DNA of 35,467 nt, from assembly GCA_017631035.1 (NCBI GenBank), contig JAGBUB010000020.1, positions 1 through 35,467 of the forward strand. The letters run 5' to 3'. Every line of letters starts with the position of its first letter. Position 1 is the stretch's first letter. Shown here in pieces: positions 21,053 to 28,801 of the stretch. Position numbers and translations under genes: made by a program. This DNA is from Alistipes sp. Its GTDB lineage: Bacteria > Bacteroidota > Bacteroidia > Bacteroidales > Rikenellaceae. The notes below the pieces were generated by a model. The model was not told the origin of the DNA and ran no database searches. It saw only the letters and a list, made by a program, of their open reading frames with translations.

Positions 21053-21619
21053 ATGGACTTTGAAACCGTAAAAGACATATTGCTGTTCGTTGGTGGCTGT
21101 GGGTCGTCAATGGTGGCGTGGTTCTTTGCACACCGTAAGCAGAAGAACGATTTTCTGTCTGAGTTGCAGAAGTCCATCGACCTGCTAACGGAGAAGTACA
21201 CCGAGACGCTAAACGAGAATGTGCAGTTGAAAGCAGATAATGCTAAACTGCTCGCCAACCAACAGGTAATGGAGGGTAAAATTGACTCTCTAACACGCAA
21301 AATTGATTCATTAACCAAACAACTGAAAAACTATGAGAAAAACAATCAAGGGATTCCCCCTTATGCTTCTGCTCTTGCTCGCAATGACTTGTCTGGCATC
21401 GTGCAGCGCGACCAAATCAACGAGCTCGAAGTCCGAGACGATGGACGAGGTAGTGCAGGAGGTCGCAAGTGCCGTAATTCAGGCAGAAACCGCACACGCA
21501 GAGCAGCACTCCGTACTCCATCAGGTGGAGACTCAACAGACGACAACGAAGTCGGAGGACACGGAGGTGGTACCTGCACAGACGAGCTCACTGACGGTGC
21601 CGACTCAGAACCTCCTTGA
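21053..21619 (+). CDS. Inner-membrane lysis protein (holin or i-spanin-like), overlapped by the lipoprotein gene
   Basis: A 188-aa protein with one N-terminal membrane segment (about 8-26, ILLFVGGCGSSMVAWFF) followed by a charged coiled coil (30-95). This is the layout of an i-spanin such as lambda Rz, or of a membrane-anchored lysis regulator. The last 95 residues are Gly/Arg/Asp-rich and low-complexity because they are read from the same DNA as the next gene in a shifted frame (287-nt overlap). The coiled coil alone may be the functional part. Confidence 0.65.
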   Translation: MDFETVKDILLFVGGCGSSMVAWFFAHRKQKNDFLSELQKSIDLLTEKYTETLNENVQLKADNAKLLANQQVMEGKIDSLTRKIDSLTKQLKNYEKNNQGIPPYASALARNDLSGIVQRDQINELEVRDDGRGSAGGRKCRNSGRNRTRRAALRTPSGGDSTDDNEVGGHGGGTCTDELTDGADSEPP

Positions 21620-22034
21620 CTTACCCGAGGGTGCCTCATATAACGCAAGCGAGGGACGCTCTTCGGTTGAGGCGAAGCGGCAAGGAGATAATATCGTGAT
21701 TACCGGTAACTGTGATAGTGTCGCCCGCCGAAGTTGGCGCTTTGAGCAGACGGTGTTCCGACAATGTAGCACTATTGACTCTTTGCGGAATGTTATCCTC
21801 GACCAACAGAAGCTCATTGATGAGTATGAGGCATTAGAGATGGCTCGCTCTGGAACTACTGAGCAGGTCGAGCAGACTGTAAAGAAGCCTTCCAATTGGC
21901 ACAAGTGGCTGCTTGGCGGTGTCGTGCTCGGGGTGGCATTATGTATCGCCATCCGTATTTTATGGAACCGCACCCGTTTAGGGTCTATTATCAAAACACT
22001 AATCAATAAAGTAACGAAACTATGGCAGAAGTAA
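21333..22034 (+). CDS. Lipoprotein with C-terminal membrane anchor, spanin-like
   Basis: A 233-aa protein starting with a lipoprotein signal peptide (MRKTIKGFPLMLLLLLAM) and a lipobox LASC with Cys24. The middle is Ser/Thr/Glu/Gln-rich with a coiled coil around SIDSLRNVILDQQ-type heptads. Near the end lies a second hydrophobic segment (WLLGGVVLGVALCIAI) followed by a basic tail. An outer-membrane lipid anchor plus an inner-membrane segment is the layout of a unimolecular spanin such as T1 gp11. The start lies inside the preceding gene in the +1 frame, like lambda Rz1 in Rz. The stop overlaps the tail-tube start by 13 nt. Confidence 0.7.
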   Translation: MRKTIKGFPLMLLLLLAMTCLASCSATKSTSSKSETMDEVVQEVASAVIQAETAHAEQHSVLHQVETQQTTTKSEDTEVVPAQTSSLTVPTQNLLDLPEGASYNASEGRSSVEAKRQGDNIVITGNCDSVARRSWRFEQTVFRQCSTIDSLRNVILDQQKLIDEYEALEMARSGTTEQVEQTVKKPSNWHKWLLGGVVLGVALCIAIRILWNRTRLGSIIKTLINKVTKLWQK

Positions 22035-22462
22035 CAGCACCTGCAAAAGAGGGCTATATCCACGGTAGTAATATGATTCTACTCGTGAATGATACGCCCC
22101 TCGGTCACTCGAAGTCGTGTTCTATCCAGAATCAGGCAGAGACCAAGGACCGAGCAACAAAGGAGACTTCGAACACGGGTAAGTGGAAGGAGAAGAGCGT
22201 ATCGGGTTTGTCTGTGTCGGTATCAGCTGAGGGCTTCGTGTTCGCAGATGACGAGATGGGTTACGACACCCTACTTGCTCTTTGGGAGAAGGGTGAGCCT
22301 GTAACCTTGAAGTATGCGTATCGAGGTGAGGAGGCTACGAAGTATCGCACAGGTCAGTTTATCATCACCTCCTTGGAGGAGAGCGACCCCGCTGATGACG
22401 ACTCAACTTACTCAATCAGTCTCGAGAACTCTGGGGAGGTTAAGACCGTAGAGGTCGCATAA
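22022..22462 (+). CDS. Major tail tube protein, TP901-1-like
   Basis: A 146-aa, beta-rich protein beginning MAEVTAPAKEGYIHGSN and including DTPLGHSKSCSIQNQAET, a segment typical of the TP901-1 family of tail tube proteins found in siphovirus-like tails. A later FIITSLEES and TYSISLENSGEV fit the last strands. It is followed by a hairpin and the tail-chaperone gene, the usual order. A tail tube without any sheath gene nearby suggests a long non-contractile tail, unlike Mu. Confidence 0.85.
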   Translation: MAEVTAPAKEGYIHGSNMILLVNDTPLGHSKSCSIQNQAETKDRATKETSNTGKWKEKSVSGLSVSVSAEGFVFADDEMGYDTLLALWEKGEPVTLKYAYRGEEATKYRTGQFIITSLEESDPADDDSTYSISLENSGEVKTVEVA

Positions 22463-22478
22463 TCGCCCAACACTTTTT

Positions 22479-22506
22479 AACGGGCGGGGCAATGGCTTCG
22501 CCCGTT
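22479..22506 (+). terminator. Hairpin after the tail-tube gene
   Basis: AACGGGCG (22479-22486) pairs with CGCCCGTT (22499-22506) around a 12-nt loop. No T-run follows, so it is probably an attenuator or an mRNA-stabilising stem that favours the abundant tail-tube message over the next genes. Confidence 0.5.
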
Positions 22507-22549
22507 ATTCAACCAACAATCGAATAACATTTGAATAACAATCGAAACA
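22507..22549 (+). repeat. 11-bp repeat array before the tail-chaperone gene
   Basis: Four units (TTATTCAACCA, ACAATCGAATA, ACATTTGAATA, ACAATCGAAAC) follow one another at exactly 11 bp and lead directly into the ATG at 22550. Same family as the arrays at 5811, 12677 and 30371. Confidence 0.7.
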
Positions 22550-22867
22550 ATGAAAGCTATATTTTTGAACTTTGAGGGTAAGAAGTTCCCTTATATCGAA
22601 ACTATGGGAGCAATGCTCTCTTTCAAGAACGAAACAGGTATGGACGCTTCGGCTATTACCCCCGAGGATACCGAGAACAACCTGAAATATATCTACCATG
22701 TGGTGAAGGCTCAATGCCGCCGTAACAAAGAGGAGTTTAACTACTCTTTTGAGGAGTTTGCAGACCATTTGGAGTTTGGCGACTATATCCAACTTATTAG
22801 CGATATCAGTGCAGCCGTGATGGAGAAGGTCGCAGCGAACAGCGGCGAGAACTCAAAAAACGACTAA
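22550..22867 (+). CDS. Tail assembly chaperone (G-type product)
   Basis: A 105-aa helical, acidic protein between the tail tube and the tape measure, the position of lambda G and its equivalents, which guide tape-measure folding and tail length. It has a short N-terminal strand pattern (MKAIFLNFEGKKFPYIETMG) followed by helices. Its 3' end carries a -1 frameshift site (A AAA AAC at 22855-22861 in the correct phase), giving a longer G-T-type fusion. Confidence 0.82.
   Translation: MKAIFLNFEGKKFPYIETMGAMLSFKNETGMDASAITPEDTENNLKYIYHVVKAQCRRNKEEFNYSFEEFADHLEFGDYIQLISDISAAVMEKVAANSGENSKND
22855..22861 (+). other. -1 ribosomal frameshift site A AAA AAC
   Basis: The heptamer lies in the zero-frame phase X XXY YYZ: codons are TCA AAA AAC GAC TAA. 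After a -1 slip the next codon is CGA at 22861, and the frame stays open to 23226. The normal product ends two codons later. It matches the known mechanism for tail chaperones of long-tailed phages. Confidence 0.85.
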
Positions 22868-23226
22868 ATCCTGTCTCGATTGATAAATTGTTGGGAATTG
22901 CAGTTGGGTGTATGGGCTTGTCGATAGACGACTTTTCAGCCCTTACCCCAGCGCAATTTGATGCCATCTACACTGAATGGCGAGCCGAGCAGGATAACAA
23001 GGTTAAGGCTGGTTGGGAGCAAACGAGGTCTATAATGTGGGCGGTGTTGAAACCTTACTCCAAAAAGAAAAACCTCAAACCAACCGACATTCTACCATTC
23101 CCTTGGGATAAATCCAACAAACCTAAAAAGAAGATGACAAAGGCGGAGCGTGAGGAGTCGCTTCGTGAACTTGAATACTACGATAAACTTTGGTCTAATG
23201 GCAAAGAAAGTAACATACGAGATTGA
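22861..23226 (+). CDS. Tail assembly chaperone extension (T part of G-T fusion)
   Basis: The downstream frame adds about 121 residues to the chaperone, giving a G-T product of about 225 aa. There is no ATG near its beginning (a TTG at 22888 would be the only early start), so expression through the frameshift is the simplest reading. The segment contains SIDDFSALTPAQFDAIY and a basic, Lys-rich end. It overlaps the tape-measure start by 29 nt, as in other tail operons. Confidence 0.8.
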   Translation, partial: RLNPVSIDKLLGIAVGCMGLSIDDFSALTPAQFDAIYTEWRAEQDNKVKAGWEQTRSIMWAVLKPYSKKKNLKPTDILPFPWDKSNKPKKKMTKAEREESLRELEYYDKLWSNGKESNIRD

Positions 23227-26200
23227 CTTTCGTGGTCGTGATTCCGTTTCAGGTATTGCGTCCAAGATAGTTTCAGAGGTGCGTGCTATGCAGTCTGCAA
23301 CCTCGGGTGCTGTTGGTGCTACGACCAAAGAATTCACAGCACAGGGGGCAGCTATATCGGCCCTCGCAAAACAAAATGCACAGGCGTTCCGAACTGTTGA
23401 GTCAGGGGCGACCAAAGCGATGAGTGGTACCGCTTCGGCATATCAAGAGGCATACGATACTATTCTTGCGGAAGTCGAGTCAGGAACTGCCAATATCCGT
23501 CAATCTATATCGGCGCAGAAGTCCGCAATTAAGGACCTCGAAAAACAATATAGGGAGATGGCAGCCAAGCGTGATAGCGCCCCAACTACTCACACCCGAG
23601 AGGTATATTCGGCAAAGACAAATGCGTTGGCGCAAGAACTTGCTGCGGAGCGTCAGGCGTTGGCTGGGATGGAGGCTGCACAGGAGACCTACAAGGCAAG
23701 CACTGTAACCGTAACCCGCCAAGTCGAGATGTTGCGTAATGCAATGGCTCGAATGAGGCTTGAAGGCAAGCAGAATACCGCCGAATATGCCCAGATGAGG
23801 GCAGAGATGGAGGAACTTGGCACCGCCTATCGAGAGGCAATGAAGGAGCAGATGGCTCTGTCGTCAAGTGAGGGCACTATGGTTAGTGGTCTCGTCTCTG
23901 GTATGCAGGGCTTGATGGGCTTGTACTCGGCAGGTTCTGGCGTTGTGTCGTTGTTTGTTAAGGACAACGAGCGACTGATGGAGGTGCAGACGAAGATGCA
24001 ATCAGTGATGGCTATTATGATGGGTATGCAGCAGGTGGCCAACACTCTCCACGCAACCAGCGCATTCCGCATAGTAACTGTTCGTAAGGTTACAGACCTA
24101 TGGAGAGCTGCACAAACGAAACTAACCGTATCGCTTGGCGTTTCGACTGTCGCAGCCAAGGCGTTTATGGCGGCAGCCACTTTGGGTGCATCTGTTATCA
24201 TTGGAACGGTGATATCCGCCATTGACCGATTTGTAAGCAAGAAACGAGAAGAAAAGGAAGCACAAGAAGCGGCAACAAAGGCACAGGAGGACAATATGAA
24301 CTCTATACGCTCATCAGTTGCCAATAGCGTAGCTTCTCAACTTCTTGAATTCCGCAAGTTGCAGAATGGCTGGACTGCGGTTGGTAACGATGCCCGCAAA
24401 CAGCAGAAGTTTATCAAGGATAATCAGACTGCATTTGAGAACTTGGGAGTGTCTATTACCAATGCTCGTGATGCAGAAAGTCTCCTTGTAAACAACGAAA
24501 GCGCCTTCATTCAGTCGTTGAAGCATAAGGCAATGGCGGCTGCTGCAATGGAGTTGGCAGCCCAACGATATAAGGCCGCTATCGAAAATATGATGCTTGC
24601 GGGTGAAGCTCGCACGGTTACAGATGAAGATCGTGACGCTATCTTCCCTGCACAAATGGAAGCTCGCCGAGTTCAACTTCAGGGGGCGGGCTCTATGGCA
24701 CAATTAGAAGAAGCAAAAGGGAATTGGGCAGAACAAAAGGCTATTGGCGAAAGAGCCGTAATGGCAAGAGTGCAAGCAAGAGGAGATGTATATGAGGAAG
24801 CTGCTCAAAAAGAAATTGAGGCGGGTGATAAATATATTGCTATTGCTAAGGAGCAAGATGCCAAATTTGCTGCTATATGGGAGAGTATGGGCCTTTCCTC
24901 GTCTGGTGGCGGAGGTACACAGGAGGATATCCCTCCGAAGGCTGGTAGCATAGCCGAAATAGAAAAGAAATTGCAGGATCTTCGTGTAGCATTGAAAGAA
25001 GCCTCTGCAGAAGAGCGTACCAACATTCAGAAGGACATCAATGTCTGGCAGCAAAAACTTGATACAATCAATGAAGAGCTGGCGGCATTGGGGCTCCCAT
25101 CAAATCCTACTTCTCTCGCAGATTTTGATGCGATTATTAATCACTACGAGCAACGATTGAAGACGGCCAATGAGTCGGAGCGTGCCCAAATAGTATCTAC
25201 AATAAATCAATACAAAGCGAAAAAAGCTGAGGTTGAGGATAGTATTGCCTTGTTATCGTTGCCTTTGAAGTATGATAGTTTTGATGATTTATCATTGGCG
25301 TTGTCCCTATATGAGCAGATGCTTAATAAAGCAACCGATGGTAAGCAACGCAAAGCACTTCAAGAGACTATTGATGCTTTAAGAACTTTACAAAGTGCTT
25401 ATTCTGTTGGATTGTCTTCAGATGCCGATTTCAGCGACTTGAAGAAGCTGGATACCTTCGATAAGTTGGAGGCTGCTCTCAATCACTATCAGGCAAAGTT
25501 GCAGACGGCTAATGAGTCGGAGCGTGCCCAGATACAGGCGACCATTGCGGCAATAGAGGCTAAACAGGCAGCTATGTCCCGCAAGCTGGATATTCCAGCG
25601 ATGCAGCAGGATGTAGCAAATTTGGGCGGGTTAGACCGCAGAACGCTGAAACTTGAATTAGAACTTATCGGTTTGGAGGGAGTGCGTGATCAGATACGCA
25701 ACCTTCAGGCGATGCTTGATGATACTAACAACCCCCTCAATGATGAGCAACGCAAGCAGGTGGAGGGTTTGATAACCACTTGGCGAGGCTATGAGGGGCA
25801 ATTGGAGAGAAGCAGCTTATCGCTTCGAGATGCGTGGGGTGCTGTTAAGGGTATTGGTAATGGTATTGAGGGCATAACCTCAGCATTACAGGGTAATGGT
25901 ACCGCTTGGGAGAAGACCGTTGCCGTTATTGATGGAATGTTCCAGATATACGATGGTATCAGCTCCGTAGTTGGTATGATTGAAACGCTTGTAACTGCAT
26001 CACAAGCGTTGTCAGCAGCCAAAGCTGCGGAAGCTGCATCTACTGCAACATCAACTACTGCGACCATTGCCGATGGTACAGCAAAGGCGACCACCGCTGC
26101 CTCTACTACGGCAGCAGTTGTTACAGAGACTGCAGCCTATACAGCAGAAACTGCTGCAATTACAGGTAGTGCCGTAGCATCAGGGGCAAGAACCGCAGCC

Positions 26201-26656
26201 AAAGGTGCGGAAACGGCAGCAACTGTAACCGCTACTGCAGCACAGGTCGCTGGTGCTACTACTGCGGTGGCGACCTCTGCGGCTGAAACTGCAGCAGCTA
26301 CTACGGCTACCACTGCTTATGTTGCGGAAGCTGCTGCCAAAACGATGAGTGCCCACGCTGGTATTCCTTGGGTTGGTATCGCTATCGGTGCAGGTATGAT
26401 TGCGGCGATGGTCGGCATTATGCTTGGCTTGCCGAAATTTGCTGATGGTGGTATTGCTTACGGTCCTACTCTCGGTTTATTCGGTGAGTATTCAGGAGCC
26501 CAGAACAACCCTGAGGTCGTAGCCCCATTGAATAAGCTGCGCTCGTTGATAGAACCCGCAGGTGGAGGCTATGATGATGTGGTATTCCGTATTGAGGGAC
26601 GCACTCTTGTGGGCCTTTTGAACAAAACCAATAAGACTCGTAATAGAACAAAATAA
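23198..26656 (+). CDS. Tail tape measure protein
   Basis: A 1152-aa protein that sets tail length; at about 1.5 angstrom per residue it suggests a tail of roughly 170 nm. The ATG at 23198 (MAKKVTYEIDFRG) is chosen inside the chaperone's end. It has long coiled coils in the N-terminal half, hydrophobic segments around residues 280-360 and 1090-1115, helical repeats containing TANESERAQI in the middle and an Ala/Thr-rich stretch (about 970-1075). The gene ends in TAATG shared with the next start. Confidence 0.93.
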   Translation: MAKKVTYEIDFRGRDSVSGIASKIVSEVRAMQSATSGAVGATTKEFTAQGAAISALAKQNAQAFRTVESGATKAMSGTASAYQEAYDTILAEVESGTANIRQSISAQKSAIKDLEKQYREMAAKRDSAPTTHTREVYSAKTNALAQELAAERQALAGMEAAQETYKASTVTVTRQVEMLRNAMARMRLEGKQNTAEYAQMRAEMEELGTAYREAMKEQMALSSSEGTMVSGLVSGMQGLMGLYSAGSGVVSLFVKDNERLMEVQTKMQSVMAIMMGMQQVANTLHATSAFRIVTVRKVTDLWRAAQTKLTVSLGVSTVAAKAFMAAATLGASVIIGTVISAIDRFVSKKREEKEAQEAATKAQEDNMNSIRSSVANSVASQLLEFRKLQNGWTAVGNDARKQQKFIKDNQTAFENLGVSITNARDAESLLVNNESAFIQSLKHKAMAAAAMELAAQRYKAAIENMMLAGEARTVTDEDRDAIFPAQMEARRVQLQGAGSMAQLEEAKGNWAEQKAIGERAVMARVQARGDVYEEAAQKEIEAGDKYIAIAKEQDAKFAAIWESMGLSSSGGGGTQEDIPPKAGSIAEIEKKLQDLRVALKEASAEERTNIQKDINVWQQKLDTINEELAALGLPSNPTSLADFDAIINHYEQRLKTANESERAQIVSTINQYKAKKAEVEDSIALLSLPLKYDSFDDLSLALSLYEQMLNKATDGKQRKALQETIDALRTLQSAYSVGLSSDADFSDLKKLDTFDKLEAALNHYQAKLQTANESERAQIQATIAAIEAKQAAMSRKLDIPAMQQDVANLGGLDRRTLKLELELIGLEGVRDQIRNLQAMLDDTNNPLNDEQRKQVEGLITTWRGYEGQLERSSLSLRDAWGAVKGIGNGIEGITSALQGNGTAWEKTVAVIDGMFQIYDGISSVVGMIETLVTASQALSAAKAAEAASTATSTTATIADGTAKATTAASTTAAVVTETAAYTAETAAITGSAVASGARTAAKGAETAATVTATAAQVAGATTAVATSAAETAAATTATTAYVAEAAAKTMSAHAGIPWVGIAIGAGMIAAMVGIMLGLPKFADGGIAYGPTLGLFGEYSGAQNNPEVVAPLNKLRSLIEPAGGGYDDVVFRIEGRTLVGLLNKTNKTRNRTK
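25000..25590 (+). repeat. Internal helical repeats of the tape measure gene
   Basis: About four related units of 45-60 residues, with the pattern FD-x-L-x-x-AL-x-x-Y-x-x-x-L-x-x-A-x-x-x-x-R-x-x-I. The two best copies share a near-identical 28-bp stretch (25161-25188 and 25503-25530) coding TANESERAQI. Duplication or loss of units would change the tail length. Confidence 0.6.
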
Positions 26657-28797
26657 TGGCAAAACGAATTATATATTGGGGCGAGTTTCGCAGTGTGGCG
26701 GGGACTTTATATCGTGTGGAGATACTCTCTGACGATATGTCATATACAGCTCAGAGAGTGTACTTCCCCCACGACACTCCTGTGGAGATAGAATGGAATG
26801 AGGTTGATAAGCTCGAACCTGTGCAAGGTGCGTGCTTGACTCTATCGCTCATTAGTGAAAAGGACCGCCAATTTATAGATTTGTATGCTATTGAGGTGGG
26901 GAAAGTTCGTGTTGATGTCTATCGAGAGGGAAACTTGTATTGGTCAGGGACTCTTGACCCTGAATTGTACGAGGAGCCATATTCCGAGAAGAAGGACTAC
27001 GAAGTCTCATTTTCATTCTCGGATTTTGCCCCCCTTGACCGTAAGAAGTGGAATAAAACGGGGGTTATATCTATTCAAGAGGTCATAGATACTTGCCTTG
27101 AAAATAGTGGTATCAACTACACAGAGTTGGTAAAATATATCAGCACTTCTGAATACCAATATGTGAATTCAGTTATCGACTTGTCAAGACTGAATGTGCT
27201 TTGCGATAACTTCTACGATGAGGAGGGGGAAGCAATGACTATGCGAGAGGTTTTAGATGAAACACTACGCCCGTTTGCCCTTCGTATGGTTCAGAAGGGA
27301 GGTAAGATATATCTCTATGACCTCAACGCAATCCATTCTGATATGCCAACCGAGGAGGTATATTGGGATGGTACCGATGCCCAGCTCGGCGTTGATGAGG
27401 TGTATAACAATGTTAAGGTTACCTTCTCCCCGTATGCTGATGCAGAACTCATAAATGGGGAGTTGAAACACGAGAATGTGCTACCCGATAAAACGGGGGA
27501 ACTATACTTGATGGATGCCGATTGGAATAATGCAGCCGATGGCTTCAAAATAGCGATGGGTACGCAGGACGGGTTGCCATTAACCCTATCTAATGGAGTA
27601 CAATTTTTCCGTATAGATGAGATATACAGTGGTAATGATGAGGCAGGTGTTATTTGGGCTCGTAAGGGTAATAACAAATCCTATTACAACACGATATATG
27701 GCAAGAATTACTTTCCGAGAGTATTCAACACCTCGACAGGTAAATGCCAATCGGTACCCATCATAACCACAAAACAGGCTTTCCTCGGGTACTCGTCATA
27801 TAAGCGTACTTCGTATCAGCTACGAATCAATCTTGATGTGCTGTTTGATACCCGTTACAACCCATTTGAATCGGCATCTGGCTCAAATGAGTCTGGACAT
27901 CACCAAAATATGCAAGATTGGTGTAATCACGGTTATATTCCTGTTATGCTCTATCTCAAAGATGCAGAGGGCAACATATTGTACCACTACAAGAATAATG
28001 AGATAATGCTGTCAAGCGGATATAAGCACGATAGTAGTAACAGCCGATGGGTTGAAGGTGCTGGCGAGTGGGGCGATATGTATCTTGCTTATTACGATAA
28101 AAGTAATCGCAAAAACGCATCAGGCTTTGGTGGCTGGCAGACGAACAAAATGATGTGTGGATACTATCGTGGTGACCTGCCTAAAAAGTGGAATACAATG
28201 GAGGACGGGGAGTATATTGATTTGCCTCCAACAAGCGGATTTTTGGAATTACAGATTGGTAGTGGTGTGCATCAATTTGACTACAAGCGTGAAACAAAGG
28301 ATATATACTCACAAGCCCGTTGGCTTATGTATAAAAACCCGATTGTTCGCCTTGTCAATAAAAATGGTACAACTGTTAATGTCGAGGATGTCGAAGATAC
28401 GGCGTGGGTAAATGTATCCGCCAAGGAGGATTTGGAGATTGAAACAATAATCGGAACTCTTGAATCCCGTTACTGTCCTTCGGCTCGTGGGCTTATTTTG
28501 CAAGGCTATTCCCCGTGCGATAAGTTTACTCGTGCGAAAAGGGCAGATGGTACCCGGTGTGAGACTCGCCGTCTTGAGCACCTGCTAATTGGTACGGTAT
28601 ATAGCCAATATGCTACTCGCCACAATACATTATCTGGTAGTGTGCGAATATTGCCCGAGATGAAAGTGCTAACCGATGCTTCCTCGTCAGGTAAGTATAT
28701 AATGCTCTCGGAGGTACAAGACCTAATGCAGGATACAAGTGAGATACTAATGTCGGAGTTTGTTGCCGACTGTTATGACGGAATAGAATACAAATAG
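26656..28797 (+). CDS. Baseplate/distal tail protein
   Basis: A 713-aa protein right after the tape measure, where distal tail and tail-associated proteins are encoded. It opens with beta-rich sequence (MAKRIIYWGEFRSVAGTLYR) and a segment of the type LYWSGTLDPELYEE, typical of large Bacteroidales phage tail-tip proteins. A region with YYDKSNRKNASGFGGW and a C-terminal immunoglobulin-like part follow. The AUG shares its A with the tape-measure stop. Its exact role (hub or Tal-like) is inferred. Confidence 0.72.
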   Translation: MAKRIIYWGEFRSVAGTLYRVEILSDDMSYTAQRVYFPHDTPVEIEWNEVDKLEPVQGACLTLSLISEKDRQFIDLYAIEVGKVRVDVYREGNLYWSGTLDPELYEEPYSEKKDYEVSFSFSDFAPLDRKKWNKTGVISIQEVIDTCLENSGINYTELVKYISTSEYQYVNSVIDLSRLNVLCDNFYDEEGEAMTMREVLDETLRPFALRMVQKGGKIYLYDLNAIHSDMPTEEVYWDGTDAQLGVDEVYNNVKVTFSPYADAELINGELKHENVLPDKTGELYLMDADWNNAADGFKIAMGTQDGLPLTLSNGVQFFRIDEIYSGNDEAGVIWARKGNNKSYYNTIYGKNYFPRVFNTSTGKCQSVPIITTKQAFLGYSSYKRTSYQLRINLDVLFDTRYNPFESASGSNESGHHQNMQDWCNHGYIPVMLYLKDAEGNILYHYKNNEIMLSSGYKHDSSNSRWVEGAGEWGDMYLAYYDKSNRKNASGFGGWQTNKMMCGYYRGDLPKKWNTMEDGEYIDLPPTSGFLELQIGSGVHQFDYKRETKDIYSQARWLMYKNPIVRLVNKNGTTVNVEDVEDTAWVNVSAKEDLEIETIIGTLESRYCPSARGLILQGYSPCDKFTRAKRADGTRCETRRLEHLLIGTVYSQYATRHNTLSGSVRILPEMKVLTDASSSGKYIMLSEVQDLMQDTSEILMSEFVADCYDGIEYK

Positions 28798-28801
28798 AGA
28801 T

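Noticed and set aside
22888-23226. Independent gene starting at TTG 22888
   Set aside because: The phased A AAA AAC site and the continuous -1 frame from 22861 make a frameshift extension of the chaperone far more likely than a separate TTG start.
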